Shown here in pieces: positions 17,894 through 27,431 of a stretch of DNA of 64,000 nt. How positions within the stretch are numbered: position 1 is the first letter of the stretch; each line of letters opens with the position of its first letter. The notes below the pieces were generated by a model. That model did no database searches. It worked only from the letters and a program-made list of their open reading frames with translations, and was not told the DNA's origin. The translations under genes were made by a program, and so were the position numbers. This DNA is from Promethearchaeota archaeon (GTDB lineage: Archaea > Asgardarchaeota > Lokiarchaeia > Sigyniarchaeales > SOKP01). The stretch lies in NCBI GenBank assembly GCA_016839555.1, contig JAEOUA010000010.1:1-64000 (forward strand). The letters run 5' to 3'.

Positions 17894-17901
17894 TTTATAT
17901 A
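17894..17901 (+). promoter_or_regulatory. TATA box for the Ras-like GTPase operon
   Basis: TTTATATA, 58 bases before the ATG at 17959, in an AT-rich leader without a Shine-Dalgarno sequence. Confidence 0.45.
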
Positions 17902-17958
17902 CATAATAAAATATATTATATAAGAAATGAGCTAATTTTACAAAAGCAACATTATTCT

Positions 17959-18921
17959 ATGTCAGAATTATATAAAGAATTAAATTTAAAACTAATATTG
18001 CTTGGTAATGGCGGAGTAGGTAAAACTTCTTTAGTAAATGCCATAATGGGGAGAGAGGCGCAAGAAAAATACTTTCCAACCATTGGAAGTACTATTGAAA
18101 AAAAAGAATATTATATTGACTCTCAAGATATTACTATAGCGGTGAATTTCTGGGATATAGGTGGGCAGAGACAATTTAATCCATTTAATCCAACCTTTTT
18201 TAGGAATACTGATATAGCTTTTTTAGTTATTGATGTGAACAAGCCAGAAGAAAGTATTAAAGATTTAAAAAACTCATATTTAAATTTATTAGTCCAACAA
18301 CAAACAGGTGAATGTTTAATTATTATTGTTGGTAATAAAATTGATCTAGAATTTAATGAAAATATACTTAGAGAAAGGCTACATCAAGAAGAATTAGATG
18401 GCTTTCCGATTATTTTTACTTCAGCCTTGAATGGAAATAATATATCTAGCCTTCTCGAATTTGCGGTATATAGCTATTTGACTGAGATGAGCGGAGAATT
18501 AAAAGAGAATGATATCCCAATCACAAATCAAGACTTTTTAGCTTTAATAAATAGGAATGAGGATGATATTAAAAATATTCCAGTAAATGTGGAAGATATT
18601 AGCTCAAAAGTTATTAAACAAACTGCTCCACTTAAAATTATTGAAAAAAGACAAGATGAAAGGGAATTAGAACTCGAAAAATTCCAGTTTTTACGAAAAC
18701 GGTTAGAAGATTTAAATGGAATGAGAGAACAAATAAAATTATCATTTAAAAGAAACATCTCAAATGTAGAAAACTTAATTTTAGCATTAAAAAATACTCC
18801 TATAGAATCCTTAACACAAAAAATTGATGATACTTTAGAGCAAATTAAATATTTTAAACAAGATTTTGAATTAAAGCTTAATTCGTTGCTCCAAATTAGT
18901 GAATTGGAGGGTCAATTATGA
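17959..18921 (+). CDS. Ras/Rab-like small GTPase with C-terminal helical tail
   Basis: 320 residues. GTPase motifs: P-loop GNGGVGKT (16-23), switch I threonine region FPTIGSTIE, WDIGGQ (65-70; IGG instead of the usual TAG), FLVIDVN, NKID (126-129) and TSAL near 149. Residues about 215-320 form a long helical, partly coiled-coil tail. No prenylation motif is visible. It overlaps the next gene by 4 bases (ATGA), so both should be made together; the coiled-coil partner may be its effector or scaffold. Confidence 0.9.
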   Translation: MSELYKELNLKLILLGNGGVGKTSLVNAIMGREAQEKYFPTIGSTIEKKEYYIDSQDITIAVNFWDIGGQRQFNPFNPTFFRNTDIAFLVIDVNKPEESIKDLKNSYLNLLVQQQTGECLIIIVGNKIDLEFNENILRERLHQEELDGFPIIFTSALNGNNISSLLEFAVYSYLTEMSGELKENDIPITNQDFLALINRNEDDIKNIPVNVEDISSKVIKQTAPLKIIEKRQDERELELEKFQFLRKRLEDLNGMREQIKLSFKRNISNVENLILALKNTPIESLTQKIDDTLEQIKYFKQDFELKLNSLLQISELEGQL

Positions 18922-19562
18922 CGGATGATTTGGAAAAATTAGATAAGACTGTCAAAAAAGTAAGGAAAGATCTTAAGGATCAAAAAAAGGAATTTTCAGA
19001 GATTATTGGTGCACAAAAAGATTACATGAAAGATTTTTTTGAAAAATTTGAAGGCTTATTGCAGCAACAAGAAAAAGAGTTTGAAGAAAAATTAAATACG
19101 CAGAAAAAAGAATTTTCAGCCCTTATTCAAGGACAACAAGACTATATTAGTAAATTAGAAGAAAGTATAGAGAAATCTATTAGAAAGCTGGTTAATAATA
19201 TCGATTCTCATAAAATGATAACGAAAGACATGATTAACGGGCTAAAAGAGGAGTTCTTACATGATAAAAATATATTAGAGTCAAAAATTGAAGAATTACA
19301 GGCTCAACAAGATGTCTTAAAAATTTCTTATACAATAAATGAAAAGAAGTTAATTGAGAAAGTGAAAAATGTGATTAGACAAGATGTAAAGGAAGCGGTA
19401 AAAGGGCAAGAGAGAGAAGTATTGATGAGTGTGTGGATTGAAGAGTTAAAAAGAATAATATCTGACTTTGAGCAATTAAAAGAATTAAATCCAGATGAAT
19501 TTGAATTACAGATTGATGAGATCTGTTCCACAATAGAGTTATTTAAGAAAAAGCTTCTTTAG
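18918..19562 (+). CDS. Coiled-coil partner of the upstream GTPase
   Basis: 214 residues. Residues 1-125 are strongly coiled-coil, with a repeated pattern KKEFS-I-G-QKDYM / KKEFSALIQGQQDYI (about 22-36 and 59-73), indicating an internal duplication. A second helical region and a short Glu-rich tail follow. The start lies within the end of the GTPase gene (4-base ATGA overlap). No TM helix, so cytoplasmic. The function is unknown; a stoichiometric scaffold or effector of the GTPase is the simplest inference. Confidence 0.75.
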   Translation: MTDDLEKLDKTVKKVRKDLKDQKKEFSEIIGAQKDYMKDFFEKFEGLLQQQEKEFEEKLNTQKKEFSALIQGQQDYISKLEESIEKSIRKLVNNIDSHKMITKDMINGLKEEFLHDKNILESKIEELQAQQDVLKISYTINEKKLIEKVKNVIRQDVKEAVKGQEREVLMSVWIEELKRIISDFEQLKELNPDEFELQIDEICSTIELFKKKLL

Positions 19563-19582
19563 AAAAAAAATAATATTAAAAA

Positions 19583-20725
19583 TTAATCCCTTAGTTTTGG
19601 AGGCGGTACATAAACCGTTCTTTTTCCTTCTAATAGTGAAATAGCAGATTCCGGACAAAATCTAGCGCAAATACCGCACCCTATACACCAATCGGGATTC
19701 CTTTCTGCTTTATTTTCCTCATTTAATTCTATGGCATCTACGGGACACTTTTTTATGCATGTTCCGCATCCACTACATAATTCTTGGTCGATATTAGAGA
19801 GAAAATTGGTATCATTTACCATGGGTATCACCCCCCCTTTCCAGAGCATAAATGTGGCACAACAATCCTTACAGCAATTGCATATACTTGTTTCATCACG
19901 CTCAATATTCCCATGGGGATGGAATGCTTTATGTACTAATCCAGCATCTTCTGATTTTTTTAAAATTTCCAAAGCCTCCTCCTGAGAGACTAATCTACCA
20001 AATCCTTGTGATGATACAAAACGAGCGCTCTTACCAAAAGTGAAGCATGTTTCGCGCAAATCAGTAATTTGACATGGTTTTCCCAAAAGATCTTGATGAT
20101 TTCTGCAAAAACAATGAGCTACGGCAATATCATCAAATTTATTAATAATATCTCGAATATTATTCGCAGTTAGAACTTTTTCTTCGTGAGGTTCGATTTC
20201 TTTATTGATTTCGATCTTAATTTCATTACCTTCTATATTTTCATATACTGGGACTGTCCTGTCTATAGGAGGTATTTTTTTAAACATCGGGAGCATCATA
20301 TCATATTTATCTTGAATTACCTCCTTTACTTCCTCAAATAGTTTATCAAATAATACTGCTATTTCTTTCTCTTTTTCGTTGAATTCGATTTTTTTCATGT
20401 AGGTATATTCAAACACTCCAATCATTATTAATGGGAGTAGACGATATACTATCAAACCCTTTGAACTTGGTTGATTAAAAAGTGCCCCTTTTTTAGCCAT
20501 TGAATTCACATTTTTCAAAATTTCTTGTTCAACCATACCAGTTTTTCCTTTTAATTGGTCCATTGTAAGAGAGGGTCGTCTTTTAAATGCTTTTATTATA
20601 AAATCTATTTCCTCATCAGTATAAAGCAGATGCATTATGTCCATAAGAGTATCGGTTATTGGGAATGGAAGCATCCCTGCTTTGACTATTATCTGTGCTG
20701 CACTTTTATATTTTTTTTCTGACAT
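19583..20725 (-). CDS. Winged-helix-like iron-sulfur protein with two C-terminal [4Fe-4S] clusters
   Basis: 380 residues. Residues about 25-95 look like a winged-helix domain (FIIKAFKRRPSLTMDQLKGKTG, then VNSMAKKGALF). The middle has conserved Cys groups (HCFCRNHQ, PCQ, ETC and later CNCCKDCC). Residues 316-365 hold two classic ferredoxin motifs, CSGCGTCIKKCP and CIGCGICARFCP. Related proteins in strict anaerobes are annotated as 4Fe-4S dicluster proteins of unknown role, some near aldehyde or acyl-CoA metabolism. The winged helix may be structural rather than DNA-binding. The gene converges with the GTPase operon. Confidence 0.75.
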   Translation of the reverse strand: MSEKKYKSAAQIIVKAGMLPFPITDTLMDIMHLLYTDEEIDFIIKAFKRRPSLTMDQLKGKTGMVEQEILKNVNSMAKKGALFNQPSSKGLIVYRLLPLIMIGVFEYTYMKKIEFNEKEKEIAVLFDKLFEEVKEVIQDKYDMMLPMFKKIPPIDRTVPVYENIEGNEIKIEINKEIEPHEEKVLTANNIRDIINKFDDIAVAHCFCRNHQDLLGKPCQITDLRETCFTFGKSARFVSSQGFGRLVSQEEALEILKKSEDAGLVHKAFHPHGNIERDETSICNCCKDCCATFMLWKGGVIPMVNDTNFLSNIDQELCSGCGTCIKKCPVDAIELNEENKAERNPDWCIGCGICARFCPESAISLLEGKRTVYVPPPKLRD

Positions 20726-21032
20726 ATTTAATATTAAGATCTACCTTCTATTTAATATACATCGAATAGTCTAAAGTTTTTTATATTGTTTTATAGAATA
20801 ATATCATTAAAAATTAACGCTATATCTAAATTCAAAAAATATAGAAATAGAACATTTTTTATAAGCTTTTTAAGATATAAATAATAAATAAAAAAACAAT
20901 ATAGTATTCTATAAGAAGTAATAAATTTATTTTAACAATAAATAATTAATATGTCTTAATCTTTTTAACACATCTCATAGTTCGGTGATTTCTATTTTTA
21001 GTATTGTAAGGGTTGAATCAAGAGAAGATAAA
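20726..21032. other. 307-base divergent intergenic region
   Basis: It holds the promoters of the iron-sulfur gene (minus) and the sulfotransferase gene (plus). It is AT-rich with no coding pattern and no strong repeat. If the GTG at 20985 is the real sulfotransferase start, it is 259 bases long. Confidence 0.35.
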
Positions 21033-22139
21033 ATGATAAAATTTCCTCTCTTAGGATATTTGGGATATATAATCACAAAAATCTTCAACATTTTCAAATG
21101 GCTTTCATTTTCTATTGATAAATTAGAAACTTCCAGGTTGAAAAACAGAATTGCGACGATTTCTATAAGAAAGCCTATTTTTATAGCTGGACTTGCTCGT
21201 GCGGGGACTACAATTATGCTGGAAATGTTAAGTAAACACCCTGAATTAGCAACACATCAATATAAACATCTCATTATGCCATATATTCCCTATGCAATTA
21301 ATTTAGCGATCACGAAGATGAAAATTCAAGCAAAACCATCTGAAAGAGTCCACCAAGATGGTATTATCATCAACCAAAATAGTCCTGAAGTAGTGGAAGA
21401 AATATTCTGGCAACAGTTCTTTAATCGTGCGCATAATCAAAGTGTTTCAAATATTATTGGTAAGGATGTCCAAAAACCAAAATTTGAATCTTTTTATAAA
21501 TCTCATATTAAAAAGCTTTTACTTAGTCAAAATGCTTCTCGCTATTTAACTAAAAATAATTATAATATCACAAGATTAGAGTATTTATTAAAATTATTTC
21601 CCAATAGTAAATTTATTTTAATGATACGTAATCCTATAAACCAAATAGCGTCATTAATCAAACAAACAAAACTTTTTTTAAATATTGAGAGGCAAAAACC
21701 GCTTTTTCAAGATTGGTTGCAAATGATTGGACATCACGAGTTTGGGAATGGTTTAAAATGCATTAATACTGGAAATCCAGAAATGATTAATAAAATACGA
21801 AATCTTTGGAGCGATAAAAAAACATATATACAAGGATGGGCTTACTATTGGCATTCTATTTATGAATATATCGCAAATCTCCTTGAAAAAAACGCGGAAA
21901 TTAAAAATGCTTCATATATAGTGAATTATGATGAACTTTGCGAAGATTCAGAGCGAATTATCGAGGGTTTAATTGAATTTTTGGAACTGCCGCAGGATAA
22001 ATTCGAATTAGTGAAGGAATACTATATTAATCATTTGGATAAACCCACTTATTATAAGCCCAATTTTTCGCAAAAAGAATTGGATGATATTAAAAAAATT
22101 ACAAGATCTACGGCAGAAAGATTTGGACTAAAAATTTAA
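21033..22139 (+). CDS. Sulfotransferase family protein
   Basis: I take ATG 21033 (368 residues); a GTG at 20985 would add 16 residues. The 5'-phosphosulfate loop is IFIAGLARAGTT (near residue 45), and the 3'-phosphate site is FPNSKFILMIRNPINQIASL (near 190-210), as in the sulfotransferase_3 family. Substrates are usually sugars, lipids or amines using PAPS. The segment at residues 1-30 is hydrophobic and may associate with membrane. No PAPS synthesis gene is nearby. The target is unknown. Confidence 0.8.
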   Translation: MIKFPLLGYLGYIITKIFNIFKWLSFSIDKLETSRLKNRIATISIRKPIFIAGLARAGTTIMLEMLSKHPELATHQYKHLIMPYIPYAINLAITKMKIQAKPSERVHQDGIIINQNSPEVVEEIFWQQFFNRAHNQSVSNIIGKDVQKPKFESFYKSHIKKLLLSQNASRYLTKNNYNITRLEYLLKLFPNSKFILMIRNPINQIASLIKQTKLFLNIERQKPLFQDWLQMIGHHEFGNGLKCINTGNPEMINKIRNLWSDKKTYIQGWAYYWHSIYEYIANLLEKNAEIKNASYIVNYDELCEDSERIIEGLIEFLELPQDKFELVKEYYINHLDKPTYYKPNFSQKELDDIKKITRSTAERFGLKI

Positions 22140-22342
22140 TCAATATTAACATAAGTTAAGAGATATTAGATTTTTGAAATTAGAATCGAAAATGCTTTGG
22201 AATTCAATTACATCTTTTACCTTTGAAAAGCTAAAATCACTTTATTAAAGAGATATTTTTAAACTTTTTAATGTATAGTTCACTATCCAAATACATCATA
22301 AATCATATTTCAAGATAATAATATTTCAAGTGATTATCGAAA

Positions 22343-23668
22343 ATGGTAAACGCATTAGTGGTAGGACACGGCGCTCGAGAACATGTAATTGGAGAAGCAT
22401 TAGTAAATGGAGGCGCAGAATTATTTGCATTTATGAGTTTTAAAAATGCAGGATTAGATAGATTAAGTAAAAATAGAATAAACATTCAGTCCGAAACCGA
22501 TTTTAAGGAAATGATTGAATTCTGTAAAGTAAATCAAATTGATTTTGTAGTTGTTGGCCCTGAGACCCCTCTCTGTGTGGGTATTGTTGATGCATTAGAG
22601 AGTAATGGATTTCCTTGTGTGGGCCCCCGAATAGAGCCCGCTCAAATTGAGGGTTCCAAAATTTTTATGAGAAATTTGTTAGAGAAATATAAAATACGGT
22701 CCAATGTGAAGGGAAGAAGCTTTAGTTCTATGAAGGGTGTTGAGGAATTTATTGATGAAATAGGAGAGAAAAATTTAGTTGTTAAACCAGATGGCTTAAC
22801 AGGTGGAAAAGGTGTGAAAGTATATGGAGATCATCTTTTTTCCAAAAAAGATATGATGAATTATTGTCAAGAATTAATAAATAACCGAAAACAATTTATT
22901 TTAGAGGAAAAAATGGTAGGAGAGGAATTCACTTTACAAACTTTTGTTGATGGAAAAATTGTGAAAGGGAGTCCTTTAGTTCAGGACCACAAGCGTGCCT
23001 ATGAAGGTGATGAGGGACCAAATACAGGTGGAATGGGTTCTTATTCTATGGCAAATCATTTATTACCATTTATTAATAAAGAAGTGGTGGAAGATGCGCT
23101 TGAGGATATGAAAAATGTTGTAGCAGCGATTAAAGCAGAAACAGGTATGAAATATAAAGGATTTTTGTATGGACAATTTATGAGAACGTCACAAGGCATA
23201 AAATTAATAGAATTTAATGCAAGATTAGGAGATCCAGAAGCGATGAATATACTACCCATTCTTAAAACTAATTTTGTGGATATTTGTTGGGCAATCTTAG
23301 AGGGGAATTTGGATGAAATAGATATTCAATTCGAAAAAAAAGCAACAGTATGTAAATATCTTGCACCCGAAGGATATCCTCTATCTCCTAAAAGTGATCA
23401 GAAAATTTTGATTGACCAGCAAAGATTAGAACAACTTGGAACGAAATATTATTATGCATCTGTTTATAAAGAAAAAGGAGAAATTTTTACTACCACTTCT
23501 AGAGCTATGGGAGTATTAGGTGTGGCAAACTCCTTAAAAGAAGCAGAAAGGATTGCAGAGAGCGGTGTGAGTTGTATTAAAGGAAATTTATTCCATAGAA
23601 AGGATGTGGGGACGCCCGAACTTTTACAAAAACGTATCGATCATATGAATTCACTTCTAAATGGATAA
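22343..23668 (+). CDS. purD: Phosphoribosylamine-glycine ligase
   Basis: 441 residues, the usual PurD length. It makes glycinamide ribonucleotide from 5-phosphoribosylamine, glycine and ATP in purine synthesis. Motifs: N-terminal GHGAREHVI, VGPETPL, ATP-grasp DGLTGGKGV (about 151-159), GPNTGGMGSYS and the metal-binding EFNARLGDPEAM (about 292-303). It stands alone rather than in a pur cluster. Start ATG 22343 fits the conserved N-terminal strand. Confidence 0.96.
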   Translation: MVNALVVGHGAREHVIGEALVNGGAELFAFMSFKNAGLDRLSKNRINIQSETDFKEMIEFCKVNQIDFVVVGPETPLCVGIVDALESNGFPCVGPRIEPAQIEGSKIFMRNLLEKYKIRSNVKGRSFSSMKGVEEFIDEIGEKNLVVKPDGLTGGKGVKVYGDHLFSKKDMMNYCQELINNRKQFILEEKMVGEEFTLQTFVDGKIVKGSPLVQDHKRAYEGDEGPNTGGMGSYSMANHLLPFINKEVVEDALEDMKNVVAAIKAETGMKYKGFLYGQFMRTSQGIKLIEFNARLGDPEAMNILPILKTNFVDICWAILEGNLDEIDIQFEKKATVCKYLAPEGYPLSPKSDQKILIDQQRLEQLGTKYYYASVYKEKGEIFTTTSRAMGVLGVANSLKEAERIAESGVSCIKGNLFHRKDVGTPELLQKRIDHMNSLLNG

Positions 23669-23814
23669 TCTATCTGAAAGAAATTATTATCAAATCTAAA
23701 CTTCTTGTATCTAAAAAATTATGAAATAATAGAAATAAAATGATTAAAAACCTTTATTGTTTTATATTTCATAACTAATAAATTATAATTTATTTTAATA
23801 TCATTTTATTTATT

Positions 23815-24300
23815 ATGACTGAAAACTCTAGAGACGCTGATATGAATAATTTAATAAAGGAATTATTTCATGCTGAAACATGGCAAGAGAGAGCTAATGC
23901 TGCGAGAAAGCTTGGATTTCTAAATGATGGAAGGGCCGTAAACCTAATGTGCACCGCTCTGAAAAAGGAAAAAGATCATATGGTTATTAATCGAATTATA
24001 GAAGCACTAGGGCGGATTGGCAACGTCAAGGCTACGATAGGAATCGTTGAAAAATTAAAAAAGGAATTTCAAAAAGCGAACCCTGATAAATATAGAGTTA
24101 TAACCATAATTGAAAGTCTAATGAATATTAAAGATAAACGAGCTTTAGCTTATATAGGTCATTTTCTAACTTCTGAGGATGAGGATATAAAGAACCTCGC
24201 ACAGGAGGCTTTTGATATAATCGAGCCTAATTGGCGTGAGATTCTTAAAAAAGAGAAAAAAGAGAAATCCATTCAAGATATTTTTAAAACTAATTTATGA
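23815..24300 (+). CDS. HEAT/PBS-lyase-like repeat protein
   Basis: 161 residues composed of two-helix repeats, for example WQERANAARKLGFLNDGRAVNLMCTAL, INRIIEALGRIGNVKATIGIVEKL and ALAYIGHFLTSEDEDIKNLAQEAFDII. These follow the HEAT / PBS lyase HEAT-like pattern (A..LG.....A...L). It is likely a small protein-protein adaptor. It is a single gene with intergenic gaps on both sides. Confidence 0.8.
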   Translation: MTENSRDADMNNLIKELFHAETWQERANAARKLGFLNDGRAVNLMCTALKKEKDHMVINRIIEALGRIGNVKATIGIVEKLKKEFQKANPDKYRVITIIESLMNIKDKRALAYIGHFLTSEDEDIKNLAQEAFDIIEPNWREILKKEKKEKSIQDIFKTNL

Positions 24301-24425
24301 TTGATCATTATATAATTTGTTAGATGGTTTTCAATATAATACTTTAAACTAACATAATATCAGAAGAAATTTTATTTGGGTACCAAAATTTAAATAATTA
24401 ATACTTATTAAGTTATTGAAAAATA

Positions 24426-24656
24426 ATGAAAGTAGATATGGATAAAGAGATAGCTGAGGATCTGATAAGTTACAAACTTAGAAATATTCAAGAACATATA
24501 ACTAAAATATTAAAACGTTGGAATGAAACGAATGCTTTTACCTTTTTGGAAAAAGCAAAAGATGGCACGTATTCTGAGGCAGAAAATGACGCTATCGATC
24601 TAAAACAACTATTGCTCGAAGAGAAGAAATTAAAAAATCTTTATAATACACTTTAG
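24426..24656 (+). CDS. Small helical protein, putative antitoxin of a TumE-like pair
   Basis: 76 residues, alpha-helical, charged (YKLRNIQEHITKILKRWNETNAF, then LKQLLLEEKKLKNLYNTL). Its stop (24654-24656) is immediately followed by the start of the next gene, a toxin-antitoxin-type arrangement. It lacks the HTH of classical TumA antitoxins, so the antitoxin role is inferred from position and size only. Confidence 0.55.
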   Translation: MKVDMDKEIAEDLISYKLRNIQEHITKILKRWNETNAFTFLEKAKDGTYSEAENDAIDLKQLLLEEKKLKNLYNTL

Positions 24657-25031
24657 GTGCTATTCCTCTTGAAGGCTTTAGATAAGCTTTTTTTAGCTCG
24701 CAAAATGCTTCTTGAGGAATTAATTTCAAAAATAAAAGATGAAAAAATAGATGATGAGCGTCCTTTTTTAAAAATTACTTTTTTTAATGGTTTAATACTT
24801 TATATTCGATATAATGACTATAATGAATACTCTTATCAGTTAATTTATTCCCAAGATCATCTTGATCGAATAAGATATGATAATTTTGATGATAGATGGG
24901 AGGTAAAATCTAAGCATCATCATTTTCATCCTAAAGGCAGGGAAGAGGCTATTGAAAGTCCGATGAATGGAATTCCAAAACACGATATTAAAATTCTACT
25001 AAAAACCATTTTAAAAAAAATATTCATTTAA
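24657..25031 (+). CDS. TumE-family (DUF6516) toxin-like protein
   Basis: 124 residues from a GTG directly abutting the upstream stop; ATG 24705 would give 108. The core LKITFFNGLILYIRYNDYNEYSYQLIYS, then RIRYDNFDDRWEVKSKHHHFH, matches the TumE pattern 'Y.YH/YQ......L.RYDN.PH' followed by His-rich residues and a C-terminal helical 'L...L' segment. TumE proteins are toxins of type II systems. Here RYDN is kept and the usual PHH is FDDRWEVKSKHHHFH. Alternatively it may be a non-toxin member of the fold. Confidence 0.6.
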   Translation: MLFLLKALDKLFLARKMLLEELISKIKDEKIDDERPFLKITFFNGLILYIRYNDYNEYSYQLIYSQDHLDRIRYDNFDDRWEVKSKHHHFHPKGREEAIESPMNGIPKHDIKILLKTILKKIFI

Positions 25032-25127
25032 TTTATTCTTGATTCCCCACTATTAATAATTTAATAATAAGATTAATTAAGTGTAGTATTTCCTACGAAA
25101 TTATTAATGATAAGTTCTTGAGAACAT

Positions 25128-26237
25128 ATGAAAAAAACAAAAGTTTGTTGTTGGGATTTGGAAGGACCTCTCTCTGTGGTAGATTTTGCTGCGGAAATGG
25201 GTAAAAAATTGGGCGAGAAATCTGACTTGGGTGTACAAAACTATGATATGGGAGAATTTTTCTTTATGATTTCAAATTACGATGATTATTTAATTGATAC
25301 TCCTGGAATTAAAGAGGAATTAGGTATTCCAGAATATCAGCCTGGAGATACTCTAAGAATAATGGCCCCAATGTATGTAGCCTGTTTCACTAACGATGAA
25401 TTACTAGATTTAGCAAAAGAGAATTTGGGGATTCTTCCCGGTATTAGAGAGTTGATGGCATTATTGCAAAAAGATTGGGAAATTTTTGTGATTTCTACGA
25501 GCTACACCCAATTTGCTTATCAAGTTACAAAAGAACTAAACATATCCAGAGACCATGTGTATTGCACAGAATTCCCAATCAATGAATTAAGAGCACAAGC
25601 TTCTAATATTAATGAAAGTGTTGACAGACTTGTAAAGAATATTTTTGAAAAATATCTTAAGAACAATAAAAATCTAGAATCTGTGTTAGAGGATCTTAAT
25701 GACTTTTTTTGGAAAGACAAGAAATCAGATTATATTAACATAATGAATAAAATTAGTGTTAGAGGCGGTGAAAGAAAAGAGAAAGCCGTAGAAGATATAT
25801 CACATCGTACCGGTGTCTCCATCTCAGAAATAATCTCAATAGGAGATTCTATAACTGATATCAATATGCTGAATAGAGTGAATGAAGAAGGAGGGATTGC
25901 AATATCTTTCAATGGTAATAGATTCTCCTTAAAGTATGCTAATATTGCGGTGACTACTCCCAATGGTCTTGGTATTTTGCCTATTTTTGAGCACCATAAG
26001 AAAATTGAATCTTTCCTACTGGACTGGGAAAATAAATACCAAAAATTTAAGGATAGTCCAAAGGAAATTCCTGATAATCTTGTTTCTAATATTTGCAAAA
26101 ATCATTTTATATATTTTGATTTTGTTCCAAAGATTAGAGATTTAAAAAACAAATCCACTAAAGAGTTAGATCAAATTATTTCAAACCAAGAAAAAATGCG
26201 CAAAAAAGTAAGAGGATGGGCTGGAGAATTAGGATGA
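25128..26237 (+). CDS. HAD-superfamily hydrolase (COG4030-like)
   Basis: 369 residues. Motif I reads CCWDLEGPLS, with the second catalytic Asp of HAD phosphatases (DxD) replaced by Glu (DLE). Motif II is VISTSY (Thr/Ser) and the metal-binding motif IV is IGDSITDINML near residue 240. A large helical cap lies between. The DLEGPLS form and length fit an uncharacterised archaeal HAD family (COG4030-like, from memory). The D to E change may alter phosphatase activity. No operon partners. Confidence 0.75.
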   Translation: MKKTKVCCWDLEGPLSVVDFAAEMGKKLGEKSDLGVQNYDMGEFFFMISNYDDYLIDTPGIKEELGIPEYQPGDTLRIMAPMYVACFTNDELLDLAKENLGILPGIRELMALLQKDWEIFVISTSYTQFAYQVTKELNISRDHVYCTEFPINELRAQASNINESVDRLVKNIFEKYLKNNKNLESVLEDLNDFFWKDKKSDYINIMNKISVRGGERKEKAVEDISHRTGVSISEIISIGDSITDINMLNRVNEEGGIAISFNGNRFSLKYANIAVTTPNGLGILPIFEHHKKIESFLLDWENKYQKFKDSPKEIPDNLVSNICKNHFIYFDFVPKIRDLKNKSTKELDQIISNQEKMRKKVRGWAGELG

Positions 26238-26462
26238 TTTTTTTGGCATTTATATTTTTTTCAACCTCAGCATAATAATATCTTCACTATTTGAACAATT
26301 GGATCTCTCTCATTAATAAAAATTAATATGAAAAATTAGATCAGGAACTCTGAGTTTTTTATTAAATTGATTTATGTCTTTACATAAAAGGTATTATATT
26401 TGTTATAATTTCTACTTTTAATATAGTTGATTTGCCTCTTAATTGACATAGCAGAAATAAGA

Positions 26463-26470
26463 TTTATATA
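26463..26470 (+). promoter_or_regulatory. TATA box for the surface-protein gene
   Basis: TTTATATA, 52 bases before the TTG start at 26522, leaving room for a leader with the Shine-Dalgarno at 26508-26513. Confidence 0.45.
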
Positions 26471-26507
26471 TTTATGTGTCTTATTTGATATCCGGTGAAA
26501 TCTATTT

Positions 26508-26513
26508 AGGAGG
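26508..26513 (+). promoter_or_regulatory. Shine-Dalgarno deciding a TTG start
   Basis: AGGAGG is 8 bases before TTG 26522. It supports that codon over the later ATG at residue 14. Confidence 0.65.
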
Positions 26514-26521
26514 TTTTATAT

Positions 26522-27385
26522 TTGAAATTTAATTATTTTAGAAAATTCCAAAAATATAGAATGAGTTTTTTAATTGGAGTCGCATTGATTTTATCGGGGC
26601 TGCTCGCAATCTACAACTCCAACCTCGAGTCGACTAACCCAATCAACGCACCTATATTTCCGATATCTTCTTCTATTCCCACCGCGGCGGCAGGTGATGA
26701 TGCGCCACATGACTTCATAAACTTTTCATCGGGGAATCCACCTAATATTGAACCACATCAGATGTTAGACTTAAAGAGCTGTAAATATTATGATAATAAC
26801 ATAATTGATTTATCGGTCTACGATACTATAGACGATACTCATGCAAATATTACGAATGGGGGTTGGTATTCTATAAGTTTAGTTGAAAAAGGTGGAAGTA
26901 ATAAATACGTTTTAGCGATTGGAAAGAATGTTTTGCCGCTTTTACCTTTCACTCAAATCAGAGCAATAATCATGAATAGTTCTAATGGTGATATTTGGAA
27001 CGGAACAGAGTGGGTAAGCACGATGTCCCCTCACTTAACTGAGGAAGGAATTGATCTTTGCGATAGTGATCCTAATGGAACATCGACGATAAAAATGGAT
27101 CTTTCTGAGGTTACAGGGATCAACCGTAATAATATAGAAAAGCTTTATTCCGGTGTAGTGTCATTTCTTAAGATTAATGATGATACGATTTATGATGAGT
27201 GTGGTATAAACTTTGCTAGCGCTGGTGCAGGTATAGATCCTTTACTTCTGTTATTGATGTCGCAACAACCTGCTCCTACGGGAATTCCAAGCTTCCCCCC
27301 ATTAATTCTTAGCTTCGCGGTATATATCTCGATCCTCTCATTAATTATTACATTTTGGAAAAGAAAAAACTTACATATGATCTGA
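26522..27385 (+). CDS. Secreted, C-terminally anchored surface protein
   Basis: 287 residues starting at TTG, supported by the AGGAGG. A signal/anchor helix (about 14-30) follows a basic N-terminus. The luminal part has Asn/Ser/Thr-rich beta-like sequence with several N-x-S/T sites and no catalytic motif. A C-terminal PSFPPLIL followed by a TM helix and a KRKN tail looks like a sorting or membrane-anchor signal. The first 120 bases are richer in GC than neighbouring genes, so recent acquisition is possible. The fold is unrecognised. Confidence 0.75.
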   Translation: MKFNYFRKFQKYRMSFLIGVALILSGLLAIYNSNLESTNPINAPIFPISSSIPTAAAGDDAPHDFINFSSGNPPNIEPHQMLDLKSCKYYDNNIIDLSVYDTIDDTHANITNGGWYSISLVEKGGSNKYVLAIGKNVLPLLPFTQIRAIIMNSSNGDIWNGTEWVSTMSPHLTEEGIDLCDSDPNGTSTIKMDLSEVTGINRNNIEKLYSGVVSFLKINDDTIYDECGINFASAGAGIDPLLLLLMSQQPAPTGIPSFPPLILSFAVYISILSLIITFWKRKNLHMI

Positions 27386-27421
27386 ACAGAATAATACAAT
27401 CTAATATTAATTCTATATACC

Positions 27422-27431
27422 TTTTTTTTTT
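27422..27431 (+). terminator. T-run terminator after the surface-protein gene
   Basis: Ten Ts, 36 bases past the stop, followed by another run of five, the usual archaeal oligo-U termination signal. No hairpin precedes it. Confidence 0.45.
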
